A DNA stretch of 30,414 nt from Chara braunii (GCA_003427395.1 BFEA01000059.1:1024851-1055264), one strand, 5' to 3'. Counted from the first letter of the stretch, positions 20,296 to 29,557 are shown. Notes: generated by a model not told the origin, from the letters alone. Program-made: numbers and translations.

Positions 20296-20877
20296 TTAAA
20301 GGCCTTTTCGCCAATATTCACCAGATTGGCTCTTCAGGGGGAGTAATAAAACCCTCAAGTTGCCGTTTTGAAAGGGATGGTCGTAAACTTCAAACGACAT
20401 CATCATGCAAGGGGGGAGGAAAGGGAGCGGGAAGAGTTGAGAACATATCCATTTACTCATAAAAAAATGGGATGGGGGGTGGTTATGGAGAGAAAACCAG
20501 TTACTGCTCCCGGAGGAGCCGACGAGGATGCCGTGTTCATCGTCGTTTCGTTCGCGTCCGCTGCATGCAACACAGAGCCAGTTCTCCAAGGAATAACCCG
20601 CTAGAGAGGAAGAATAGAAATCAAGGGGATGGAGCGAAGATGAGAGGTTGGAAGGAGGAAGGGGACAGAAAAGAAAGAAGGCGATGATCTTTAGGACACC
20701 ACTCGCTACAATAGTCAGCTCCACGAGTTCCGTTGTAGAGGAGGGGCGCGCGATCCCAATCGGAAGCACGAGGCGATCTCGACAATAAGGGCAGGGAGCA
20801 GAGCGCCTTCGTAGATATCGATGAAAGATCCCGCTTGCTACCGATACTGCGAGTTCAGAGAGGATATGTACCAGTTA
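20296..20877 (-). CDS. Unrecognised ORF, weak gene candidate
   Basis: Open minus-strand frame from the codon after TAA near 20878 to the stop at 20296, about 190 codons counting from the stop. Near the top it reads LVHILSELAVSVASGIFHRY and ELVELTIVASGVLKIIAFFL, both hydrophobic and helix-prone; the lower part is Ser/Pro-rich and low in protein character. It lies upstream of the hydrophobic ORFs on the same strand and could be an exon of the same gene. No domain recognised and no initiator ATG in a good position. Confidence 0.18.
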
Positions 20878-22600
20878 GTTCATTCCTTAACTATATTTCC
20901 TAGAGCGTCATAGCATGAGCAAGTAGCCCTATGACGCCCAACCTCATGCTCAACACGACTTCCTGATCGGAGTAGAGTGTGGGCTTGGAAGTGCGAAAAG
21001 GGGTGTGCCAAGGATTTTTGGGAAAGTGGGGGTGGAGTCCCAGGTTAGAACTGAGATCTCCTATGGCAGGGTTTTTCGGGGGCACGGATGCAATTCGACA
21101 AAAGGGGCACTTCGGGTCATAAGGCAGATGGCATCCACGGGTCATTCAAGACCGTGCGATCCATCGGTTTTGAGGGTGGCGGTTCGTCGAAAAATCCCTT
21201 CGGGGTGGGTGTGGTTCCGATGAGTCAGTCCTTCGGTTGTTGCCACGTGTCGTCGGTCGTCGTACGTTCTAGTTGGGCCCTCGCGGTCCCGGGGTTCTAT
21301 GAGTGGCGCGTTTTCGACAATTTCCACAAGGTGTGCTGGGCCAGTAGCGGGCTATGACTTTCCACGGGATGACCCTGAGTTGGTGATACGGGAGCAGAAG
21401 ACAGAAGGGAGGGAAGTTAGTGGACATAACGACGAAGCCGGGGGAAATAAAGTAGTGAGTGTGGTCCGCGGTGGGGAAATCATAGCATCGGGGGTCGCTG
21501 GTAGTGGCGCAATGAAACTCCCTAGGACACAGTCGGTTTCCTGCCAGGCAGGGGTATCTCTGTCGAAGCCTTTCTTGTATCCAAGGGGTGAAGTATTCCG
21601 GGTCGTATAACGACTCTGAGCTCTCGGAGCGTGTCATCGTATCATCGCAGAGCTGCGAGATGCCTAAGGGCGGGTCTGTGCCGATTGCAATCACCGCGTG
21701 TGAGCACGTGCAGGCCGCGCGAATCGAGTCGTGCCTTACACGTGTTCACACGGGACGATTACTTCGTTGCTGACGCGGAGTGACCACATCAATCGTTCGT
21801 CGTCCTCGTTATGTGTGGTTTGGTCGCGAATCACTATGCGGGGACACGTGCAAGTGCGCAAAGCAGGTCGTACTTACACGCGTCCCTACAAGGCGTTCGC
21901 TGGTTTCTGGACAAACAGCTACCCAACTACCTACTCATTTCGCAATTTCCGAGTATGCAAATGCAACAACCTCAACAGCTCGATCAGAAGATAGCAAAAA
22001 CGAAAACAGTATTAACGACTACACAAAATTCCTACCCTACTCAGAAGCGCATCAAAGGCAGTAAACGAAGGCAAAGGCAAGGATCAGGTAGAAGGACAAG
22101 CAACCAAACATGACATTCATTCACACATTCATACATTCATACGCCATATATTCGAGATGGGAAATCGCAATGACAAGTGTGAGCGAAAAAACAAGTCCAG
22201 ATTCCGAAAAACAGAAACGGGCAAATCGCCCTGAGCCGAAATCAAAATTTATATACACGAGACAGGAGGGAGAAAAGATAAAAGAAACAGCAAATCCGCG
22301 TCCATCAACCTCAGCTCTCCCTTCCTCTCTCTCTCTCTCCGAAGCGGACAATCCGTCGTCGCGCACCAACCCACGAAGCCGTCACCCTGCTTAGTCCTCC
22401 CGCACCCGTCAGGTTCGCCTGCGCCCACAGTCCGTCGTGGCCCGCGTCAACCCCGCACATTTGGCACCAGCTCGTCGGGTCGCCCGACTCCTGCTCTACT
22501 CACCTCTTACTTCGCTTGTGTGCTGACCCTCTCTGATCGCGCAACCCTGAGCTTCTGCTTAGCTGGTTAAGAGAGCTAACTAATTGCGCAGCCTGAATTT
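20878..22600. other. Stretch without recognisable gene
   Basis: Only short frames in all six directions, none with a known motif. Around 22119-22143 CATTCA words recur. A TTTATATA word at 22246-22253 followed by a CT-rich tract (22315-22340) resembles a plant-type core promoter, but no gene follows. Confidence 0.45.
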
Positions 22601-22603
22601 ATA

Positions 22604-23332
22604 GTGTGCATGCATGCGCGAAGAACACGAAATTACAAGGACTTAGAAGGGCGATTAGAGAAGGAACGCCTACGTTCTGCATCGCCCAATCGCGACGTGG
22701 GGGACGTAGCCACTCTCCACGCATCGATCCGATCATGCAGAGCGCGGCTACCAAAACTCAGCGAAAAGATAGAGAAGAAGGGCGGGAAAGGTGAAGCTCA
22801 AGAAGAAAAGATACAGTTACAATGGCGCCTGCCCGAAATTACAGTTACACACACGATTAAAGGCGCCGACTAATCAGAATTCCGTTGTAGCCGCACGAAG
22901 AAGCGCGTAAGCAAAAAGGTGCTGCGCGGCAAAAAGAAAAATCCTAATTACAAAATTCCTAAATTCCTATCTAATGCGGAAAAAGCAAAAAGCACAACTC
23001 CGAAAAGAAAGTCCGAAATTCCGAGAGCCAACGAGGCTCGCCAAGATTCAAAGAGGAAAATTCAAAAAGAACGATGCAGAATTCCCGCACAATGTCCGCA
23101 CCTAAAAAGTCTGAAACCGAAACAAAAGAAACGACGTCAACATTTATTAATCGCGCGCATGACAGCGCGCCGCAGACACCGTCAATCAATCAATCGATCG
23201 TCCCAGGACTCACCCGGGCCTGAACCCAACCATCCGAAAAGAACCGACGCAAAAAGACGAAGAAGCGAGGACACCGATGCAATTTCCTTCCAATCCCGAT
23301 CTCCCGTAATTGACCCAACCTTCCCAGCTTAG
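22604..23332 (+). other. Purine-rich block with basic ORFs
   Basis: Two consecutive plus-strand frames (22604-22873 and 22919-23332) encode very basic peptides rich in Lys, Arg and Ser (for example KKKNPNYKIPKFLSNAEKAK, KRKIQKERCR). The plus strand is A- and G-rich throughout, which alone produces such codons. No domain or signal recognised; I treat it as compositional rather than genic. Confidence 0.3.
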
Positions 23333-23749
23333 GACCCCTCATTGCAATCGCGCAGAAAGTCGCGCGCTACAGAAAGTGGTTCGTCACAGCCCCAGGCATC
23401 GGACAATAGCTTGTTCAGGCGGGTATGCAGAAAAAACTTTTCCTGAAGGGGCGGTGGGCCGGTTGATTTTTTGAAAAAGGGTGGCCACGGTACCCTGGTG
23501 GGATGTACCTAGGCAAAATACAAGACCTTGTTCATCCAGTGAATTGGGTCTTTTTCTTCGGGTATAGTTCCGTACTTTGTTTGTGGTTGCCTATTCTTGT
23601 TCATCTTTCATCGAAGGCCCGTTAAGTATTCCCTTCTCATTCTTCGTTTCCATCCCCCGTTTTTCCCTTTCTTTTCACCTCTTCCTCTCTTTTTTGATAT
23701 TATTTTTCTTATTCTATTTTTTTACTTCTTCTCTTTCTTTCTTTCTTTC
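23333..23749. other. Stretch without gene, pyrimidine-rich at its end
   Basis: No recognisable frame. The last 130 bases become T- and C-rich with a TTTC microsatellite and lead into the T run of the composite module. Confidence 0.5.
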
Positions 23750-23858
23750 TTTTTTTTTTTTTTTTTTTTTTTCAGAAACCCAAAATATTGGAACTCTATT
23801 GAGGGCATACCCTTATTCCGCCTATTTTGGGGTCATTTGGGCCAAAATAAAAGACTTC

Positions 23859-23903
<45 letters not shown>

Positions 23904-23933
23904 CGGGGGGAGGGGAGGGAGGACCCCTCCCCC

Positions 23934-23976
<43 letters not shown>

Positions 23977-23979
23977 CAT

Positions 23980-24023
<44 letters not shown>

Positions 24024-24105
24024 TTTATTTTATTTTCTATTTTTTTCTTCTTTTTTTTTCACACACCAAAAACCACCGCCCCGAAAATATTTTTTTAAAC
24101 TTTTT
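23750..24105 (+). repeat. Composite homopolymer/microsatellite module copy 2
   Basis: In order: T23 (23750-23772), a unique segment, a TG microsatellite (23862-23901), a G-rich/C-rich palindromic spacer around GGGAGGACCCCTCCC (about 23910-23930), an AATC tetranucleotide array (23934-24024), TTTTATTTTA and a T run, the word CACACACCAAAAACCACC (24060-24077) and another T run. Reverse-complementing 12936-13740 gives the same order, with about 27 of 31 bases shared around CACACACCAAAAACCACC. Confidence 0.82.
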
Positions 24106-24179
24106 TCTGTTCAAGGGGGTGGGGTCGGCGTTCCGGAACCCCAATCCGCAACCCTCTTCCCCACACCCCTCCCCCCTCG

Positions 24180-24300
24180 GTCGCGGTGGCCCATTTTTGC
24201 CCGCGGTCGCCGTGGTCATGACCGCGGCCCCGACCGTGGCCCGCGGTCGTACCCGCGGCGACCGTGGCCCGCGGTCGTACCCGCGGCGACCGCGGCCGCA
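24180..24300. repeat. GC-rich block with 28-bp tandem repeat
   Basis: A 28-bp unit starting CGACCGTGGCCCGCGGTCGT occurs twice without change at 24231-24258 and 24259-24286, with a third partial start at 24287. CCGCGG and GGCCGC words make it strongly self-complementary. Confidence 0.9.
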
Positions 24301-24354
24301 GGGGATTAATAGAGGTGAGGTACTAATCCGAATGGTGGATCAGATGGTGGGAGT

Positions 24355-24465
24355 CGTGTCGACAGGAAGTCACGGTGGCAAATGTTTATCCTCAGCGTGC
24401 TCACACTAGGACTTTCCTGGATGCATATGACCGCTTTTCCGACCCAGACTGGATGCAGCTTACCA
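24355..24465 (+). repeat. Dispersed repeat, copy B
   Basis: Direct copy of 18926-19038 with roughly 90 percent identity by eye. It shares both the sequence before the small inverted-repeat element and that element's left end. Confidence 0.9.
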
Positions 24466-24511
24466 CAATTATGTCCATAGAGAAGTTGAAAATGTCCTAG
24501 TGTGAGTATGC
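24395..24511. mobile_element. 117-bp inverted-repeat miniature element
   Basis: Ends GCGTGCTCACACTAGGAC (24395-24412) and GTCCTAGTGTGAGTATGC (24494-24511) pair at 16 of 18 positions. CCTCA flanks both sides (24390-24394 and 24512-24516), a possible 5-bp target duplication. No coding capacity. Because copy A shares flanking sequence on the left, an alternative is that the end is part of a longer repeat. Confidence 0.6.
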
Positions 24512-24726
24512 CCTCATAATATGCTGTTAACTGGTGAATTGCCCGTCTGTCCTGTTCTGCTGCAGCAGTGGTGGGACCCAACCTCAGTTGGTTAGGGTCT
24601 ATTCATAGTGGAACCATCATGCCATTCTGGATATGGCTGTGCTGTTGAGAGAAGGATGAAGTCAGTGTATGCCCTTTCATCAATCACGTTCAGCCACAGT
24701 GGTGGGCCCACTGGAATGATTGCATC

Positions 24727-24846
24727 CTACCGTCTTCACCCGAATAGAATGCCCGGTCATTATCACTGCATCCAGGCTGAAAGTCGCACCAAATGCAGCT
24801 ATAATGACCGGGCAATCTATTGATTCTATTGGGGTAAAGATGGTAG
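24727..24846. mobile_element. Foldback element, family 1 copy 1
   Basis: Left arm 24727-24763 and right arm 24801-24846 are imperfect inverted repeats; the inner 13 bases GCCCGGTCATTAT pair perfectly, and the outer TACCGTCTTCACCC and GGGGTAAAGATGGTA pair well. The right arm has a 9-base extra AATCTATTG. TA at each end could be the target duplication, as in Tc1/mariner-type miniature elements. The loop shares GCTGAAAG and CAAATGCAG words with the copies at 28098 and 29422. Confidence 0.75.
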
Positions 24847-25149
24847 TACCACGAGGGCTAAGGTAGAGCAGGCACCATTGGTGCTAACTTGCTAAGTCCA
24901 CCGTTCTCAGAGAGCAAATCTGGTTTCCAACGAATGGCCACTATTACGACCACGTTCACGCTTCTTATGGCCTGAACAGGGCACCACCGAGGGTAGGTCA
25001 TGCCCATGACTGCCTGAACATCAACCTGGTCTGCATGTGGATAACCCTCGCCACCTCACGTTCGTCTGCTTCATAACAGACGAATGGCCTGTAAAGCGCA
25101 GGCAGTGCAGCGCTGGACGTTTACTATTACCTTTCTTTTCGTTGCTCTT
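24847..25149. other. Stretch without gene
   Basis: No recognised gene. A perfect 8-bp hairpin TTCGTCTG/CAGACGAA occurs at 25061-25068 and 25077-25084. On the minus strand this segment lies downstream of the tRNA-like head and could be its SINE body. Confidence 0.45.
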
Positions 25150-25218
25150 GGTTGCAGCCAGAATTGAACTCTAGTCTCCATTTCAACAGTTCATGGGTGT
25201 ACCGACTGAGCTAGGCCC
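25150..25218 (-). ncRNA. tRNA-derived SINE head or tRNA relic
   Basis: The minus strand carries a perfect RNA polymerase III A box TAGCTCAGTCGG (25213-25202) and a B box core GTTCAATTC (25169-25161) 32 bases apart, the spacing of a tRNA. The first bases GGGCCTAGCTCAGTCGGTAC look like a tRNA 5' end, but the acceptor stem does not pair with the 3' side and the anticodon and D stems are weak, so a functional tRNA is unlikely. A SINE head fits better. Confidence 0.55.
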
Positions 25219-25319
25219 ATTGGTGGGCAGGTACTACTTCATTCGGGACCCTAGGGGCAGCTACTGAGAGCGGAGCCAGCACGCACCAGACATGTCTGGC
25301 TATATATATACAACACATA

Positions 25320-26095
25320 GGGCCTCGCTGCACTATTCTAGACTCGAGCTTTTTCTTGAGTGCCACATGACTGCACTTACTCAAGAAATGGGCGCTCGAG
25401 AACCTGTTCTAGAGCTGTCAGAATGACTCTAGAAAACTATAGAGTCGTCATTGCTCCACTTACTCCATAAGTTCAATCTAGATTTTTCATTTTTTGAGCT
25501 GTCAGAGTGGGTCAGTCCTTCTCACTCTAGATGGATCTAGAGTACCAGTCTGCAAAGGCGTTCTTTTTCAGGGAGGTCCGGAGGACCCTTGAAACGCCTT
25601 GGTTTTTCTTGAGTGGTGGGCCTTGAGTCTGGGCGGACAACCCAGGCTGGTGCTGTCCTGTAGTGAAATGGCCCAACTCAGAAAGTGACGGAGCAACTCT
25701 ATCTCTTCTAGAGTCTAGAGCTAGTGCCGCAACGCGTAGAAATAAAAGCAAAACTAAACTAATAGTGAGTAGCTAAACAAAGATGAATTAGTAAAATTTT
25801 GTGACTGTACTGAAGTTACCCCAAGAAAGATACAAGTTTCCTATATGAAAAGGAATCAATGGAATAATAGCAAATTGTTCTAGTGGACTAAAAGCCATTA
25901 TGAATTGTCTTTTTTTTTTAAGGAGCTTCTGATGATCAATCTCTCAAAGCCAAAGCAATCTAACATAGTCTGAAAAAAACGAAGGTCGTAGGCTCGCTAG
26001 CTAGAGAAAGATTAATCACTAGATATTAGGACTTTGCGTGACTCTGACAGCTCTAGAACAGCTCTTGAAAATTTTCACGAGTCGCAGCGAGGCCC
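25320..26095. mobile_element. 776-bp element with GGGCCTCGCTGC termini
   Basis: Starts GGGCCTCGCTGCACTATTC and ends GTCGCAGCGAGGCCC; the outer 12 bases are perfect inverted repeats. ATA lies on both outer sides. Inside are several short palindromic blocks (GAGCTGTCAGAATGACTCTA at about 25411, a related block at 25497, and the inverse ACTCTGACAGCTCTAGA at 26041-26057). No coding capacity recognised. Words are shared with 29962-30253. Confidence 0.65.
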
Positions 26096-26211
26096 ATAGA
26101 CTAGGCAGACGTGTAAAGACAAGCTGTGGAGCAGTGTGGACCGTCCAACTGCACTAGCGAAGCTATTTTTGGCATCATAGAAAGGCGGGGTATTGATTTG
26201 ATTGTGGAATT

Positions 26212-26246
26212 GGGGAAGGGGGGGGGAGGGGGGGGGGAAGGGGGGG
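26212..26246 (+). repeat. G-run tract
   Basis: Four G runs of four to ten bases separated by A or AA; strong potential for G-quadruplex on the plus strand. Confidence 0.85.
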
Positions 26247-26370
26247 CAGTATGGTATGTTTTTATCCCGCGGTGAAGAGAGGTTTGGCACTTGCACACCT
26301 GTCTGGGCAAACTCGATGCCTTTGCCGCGTCAGACAAAAGTAACAGGCAAGTGCTTAAAGGGCAGTACAG

Positions 26371-26590
26371 GTGGCGGGAGCCAAACAGATAAGCTACAAG
26401 GCAAAAACAGAAGGTAAACCTCTGGCCAGATTTTGGACGGGGTTCATTCTGAGATGGAAAGGTGATCCCTATGCCTGGGTGGCGGGAGCCAAACAGCTAA
26501 GCCACCAGAGAAAAAGCGAAAAACATGCATTTGGTCAGATTCTGGACGTTGTTCGTTTCTCGGATGGAAAAAGTAATAAAAAAAAAGAAA
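26371..26590 (+). repeat. 108-bp tandem duplication
   Basis: GTGGCGGGAGCCAAACAG begins at 26371 and again at 26479; the following parts (TAAGC, AAAAAC or AAAAGC, GTCAGATTYTGGACG, TCGGATGGAAA) correspond, so two diverged units stand in tandem. The second fades into an A-rich tail near 26570-26600. No gene. Confidence 0.8.
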
Positions 26591-26804
26591 AAAAACGAAA
26601 AGTAATACCGCCAGTGGCTCCTGCACATGCGTGACCTTACTACGAGGGGCGAACCGCCCTGAGCGAGGCAGCATGGACGAGACGATCGGCAGATCGGTCT
26701 ACGACGACCATAAGAGGTTCGGACAGGGCAATCGCATGGAAGCCGAATCGCATAGAAGCCGATCTGATCAGAGCTGTGTGCCGGATCTCAATCAGACAAA
26801 CAAC

Positions 26805-26847
26805 GGGGCGGGGGAGGGGGAGGGGGAGGGGGAAGGGGAGGGGGCGG
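26805..26847 (+). repeat. GGGGGA repeat, quadruplex-prone
   Basis: Repeats of GGGGGA and variants over 43 bases, mostly period 6. Many G runs of four or five make a very strong G-quadruplex candidate. Confidence 0.9.
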
Positions 26848-27011
26848 TAGGGCAGCATCCGCGGCGCGACTGCGGACATCCGACCCGACGGCGATAGACT
26901 AGAGTCTGTAGGGGCGGCAGACATACAAGGGTCGAGGCACATCTATACACACGAGCAAGTGTTCTTTCTCTATCGATTTATTTTTTAATATCGTGGGATT
27001 CGATGGATCCC

Positions 27012-27070
27012 AGATTGCTGCCGATAGAAAGAAAAAGGAAAAGGAAAAAAAAAAAAAAGATTGCTGCCGA
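27012..27070 (+). repeat. 13-bp direct repeat flanking an A-rich insert
   Basis: AGATTGCTGCCGA at 27012-27024 and 27058-27070 encloses only 33 A/G-rich bases ending in an A run. It looks like a target duplication around a retrotransposed tail, although a simple tandem duplication is possible. Confidence 0.6.
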
Positions 27071-27159
27071 CAACCACTGCCTGTCATTCCCGCGCTAGCG
27101 GAGCTGAGACTTGCCCGGCTGTATCACTGCTGACTTGTTTTCGTGCTTTATTCTTTTAT

Positions 27160-27553
27160 TATCAGAAAAAGAGAGAGCAACGGCAGGAGGTCTTGGGTTC
27201 AATCCCCATTGGCCTCATGTACCTTCCTGGGCATGCTTGGCGCCCACCACCTAGAGATAGCCCGTTGGTGCCCCCAATTGGCATTAAGAAGCAGGTTCTG
27301 CTGATGTTCATAGGGGGAGGGGTAATCGGGGAGGCACAGCGACTGGCCACTCATATGATGCTCGGTCCCTCTGCCACCGGCTGTCCCCTGGCCGGTGCCC
27401 CCCGTTGGGGATTCCCTGAAGGCTATCAGGCCACCCTGGGCTGAAAAGGCCACCGTTGTCAGATTAGACACAAGATTGTATTTACCTGGGCTGGTTAGTC
27501 CGATGATAATACCTCAAGGCCATCGCCCTTTTTAAAAAAAAAAAAAAAAAAAA
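27160..27553 (+). mobile_element. Possible poly(A)-tailed SINE-like sequence
   Basis: GGTCTTGGGTTCAATCCCCA at about 27189-27208 matches a tRNA T arm with B box GTTCAATCC; about 330 bases later an A20 tract (27534-27553) follows TTTTT. This head, body and tail order fits a retroposon, but I find no A box at the right spacing and no clear target duplication, so it is tentative. The ORFs inside it have no recognised product. Confidence 0.3.
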
Positions 27554-28097
27554 GAATCATCATCTCATCATCGAACGGACGGCTCCCAGGTAATTGCGCA
27601 TACGATTGCACAAGTCACGATTCAAACTCACTCAGGCTAGCTTTTAATAGTCGATAGGTGTATCATTCGGCCGCAGGGACTTGGTGTCTGCTTTTCTTGG
27701 GAACCTCACGGGAGGGAAGCACTGTGACGCTCGGCGCGCAGCCCAGAAGAAGCTGTCGCTCAAAGGGCCAATGGGCAATGGCCAGCAGTAGCGTATCATC
27801 GAAACTCAACTCGTGGAACAGTTCGACTACAACGGGAGCAGTGCCCGAGTCTCTTTCCCGTTTTCCTGTTCTCTTGGCTCGTTCGTATGTGCGTGCTTTC
27901 CCTTTTTTTGGGTTTTTTTTCTTGTCCCGGGAAGGGGGGCCAGGGGGGTATGTGCGCATCTGTGGTTCCTGTCCTGACTTTAACTCCACTGAAATCCGAA
28001 GAGTCGCTGAGCGATGGTGTGCCTCTGACAGACTGTTTGTCGGTTGATCAGGAGGTCAAACCCCCAGCCTTGACAATCGGGCCAGTATGGATTTGAC
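27554..28097. other. Stretch without recognisable gene
   Basis: Plus-strand frames up to 129 codons exist near 27658-28047 but show no motif. No repeats of note. Confidence 0.45.
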
Positions 28098-28250
28098 TAC
28101 CTTCTTCCCCCGATTACAACGTACGGTCATTATAGCGGTATTTATCTTCCCCCGAATACAACGTACGGTCACTATAGCCTGTATTTTAGACTGAAAGATG
28201 CCTCCAATACACCTATAATGACCGTACGTTGTGTTCGGGGGAAGAAGGTA
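28098..28250. mobile_element. Foldback element, family 1 copy 2
   Basis: Arms 28098-28135 and 28213-28250 are inverted repeats matching at 36 of 38 positions, starting TACCTTCTTCCCCCGA and including CGTACGGTCATTATAG. TA at both ends may be the target duplication. A second, slightly diverged left arm (28145-28177) lies between them, giving two possible hairpin partners. The loop has GACTGAAAGATGCCTCCAAT, shared with copy 3. Confidence 0.88.
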
Positions 28251-28361
28251 ATCGACAAGGACTTACCACCTTGTGACACCAAAAGCTGGTCGACCTCAGT
28301 GTCACCAACCCTGCAATCCTCTCTGTTTGCGTGTGTGGGTTGTCGTAGTCGCTATACTAGT

Positions 28362-28426
28362 ATACACAACTCCACAGAGAAAAAAGCATGATTGTGCCCG
28401 ACTGTTTGGTTGGACGTTCACCGACT

Positions 28427-28467
<41 letters not shown>

Positions 28468-28639
28468 GCGTATTGTGATGTTCACTACACACAACTCCAC
28501 AGAAAAAGAAGGCATGACTGTGCCCGACTGTTTCGTTGGTTCGTTGGACTTTCACGGACTCATTTGTGTGTGTGTGTGTGCGTGTGTCACCGTGTGTGTG
28601 GTCATGTTCCATGTACACAACTCCCCAGAAAAAAACATG

Positions 28640-28700
<61 letters not shown>
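28362..28700 (+). repeat. TG-bearing minisatellite of ~125-bp units
   Basis: Three units start at ACACAACTCC at 28364, 28489 and 28615. Each contains AGAAAAA, GCATGA or ACATGA, and the first two have GTGCCCGACTGTTT and CGGACTCA or CCGACTCA, followed by a TG microsatellite of variable length. The third passes straight into a long TG tract ending in GA repeats (to about 28712). Frames here only encode Cys-Val repeats and are artefacts. Confidence 0.9.
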
Positions 28701-28714
<14 letters not shown>

Positions 28715-28763
28715 GCGTGTGTGTTCGCCTCGTACATGTGTTCAGGACCTTGAGGTATAGGCC

Positions 28764-28880
28764 CCGTTCATTGGCTCAACGAGCTCTGGGTGCGGATGCT
28801 TGGTGAGTTCGCTGAACTCGTTGAGCGGCTGTACTGCTCTAAGCGAAGTGACTGTCACGGTCGTTTTCTGAAGTGAACGG
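28764..28880. mobile_element. Small foldback element
   Basis: Outer CCGTTCA (28764-28770) pairs with TGAACGG (28874-28880), and inner GCTCAACGAG (28774-28783) pairs perfectly with CTCGTTGAGC (28817-28826). The nested inverted repeats fit a miniature foldback element or its relic; no target duplication was identified. Confidence 0.45.
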
Positions 28881-29421
28881 ATTTAGGGCACGCTCACACT
28901 CAGTCTGGTACTTTCGTAAAACAGCGAAAAGATCAGGAAAGACATGCGGAAAAGAGATGCATGGTCACATTTATGAGTTTCAACCAGTGTAAAAAGACTG
29001 ATGGAGGGTTAAAAAAAAGTCCCTAAGCTTGTACTTAGACGTGAGCTGTCCGTTCTTTTCATCGCGTCTCGGGCAGGCGAACGATGAGAAAAAGAGCAAG
29101 AAAGATCGCCTCTACCCAGGCTGGGCGTTCTTGCAGGCTGGGGAACGGGAAGAAGGATCATATAGTCCGATGAAAAGCCGATTTTACTACGACGAGGAGT
29201 GCATATGACATTGTGTGAGTGCTCCCACAGGGCCTCGCTCCACTACACAACATCCTAGACGTATCTGGACTTCATCGTGCCGAACGATACATTCGGACTT
29301 TTCCAAAATTTTGAATGCATCCCGACCAGTTTTGCGTTGTGTGCTCGACATCTCTGTCAAACACTGTATGGCGATTTCTGGTTGCTGTTGTGGGGATGAG
29401 AGAGAGATTGCTTGTTGGGAA
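28881..29421. other. Stretch without recognisable gene
   Basis: It begins with GGGCACGCTCACACTCAGTC, similar to the GCGTGCTCACACTAGGAC end of the 24395 element, followed by GGAAAAG words; this may be a distant relative. Otherwise no gene. Confidence 0.4.
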
Positions 29422-29557
29422 CGGCCGTTCTTTCCCCGAATAGACCGTGCTGTATCTAGACTGAAAACTGCCTCCAAATGCAGGCATAGCGGCCGTTCTT
29501 CACCCGAATAGAACGTGCTGTATCTAGACTGAAAATTGCCTCCAAATGCAGGCATAG
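29422..29557 (+). repeat. Exact two-unit 68-bp tandem, family 1 copy 3
   Basis: Units 29422-29489 and 29490-29557 differ at only a few positions. Each has CGGCCGTTCTT, CCCGAATAGA, TCTAGACTGAAAA and GCCTCCAAATGCAGGCATAG. These are the left arm and loop of foldback family 1 without the right arm. Confidence 0.9.

Noticed and set aside
22246-22340. Core promoter (TATA word followed by CT-rich tract)
   Set aside because: No recognisable transcript or coding frame follows; similar words arise by chance in this composition.
25150-25218. Functional tRNA gene on the minus strand
   Set aside because: Boxes A and B are good, but acceptor, D and anticodon stems do not pair properly.
26631-26897. ORF with Gly-Glu repeats
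   Set aside because: The repeats come from the GGGGGA tract; no protein character outside it.
28273-28753. Frames rich in Cys-Val or Thr-His repeats
   Set aside because: They are translations of TG/CA microsatellites in a minisatellite.
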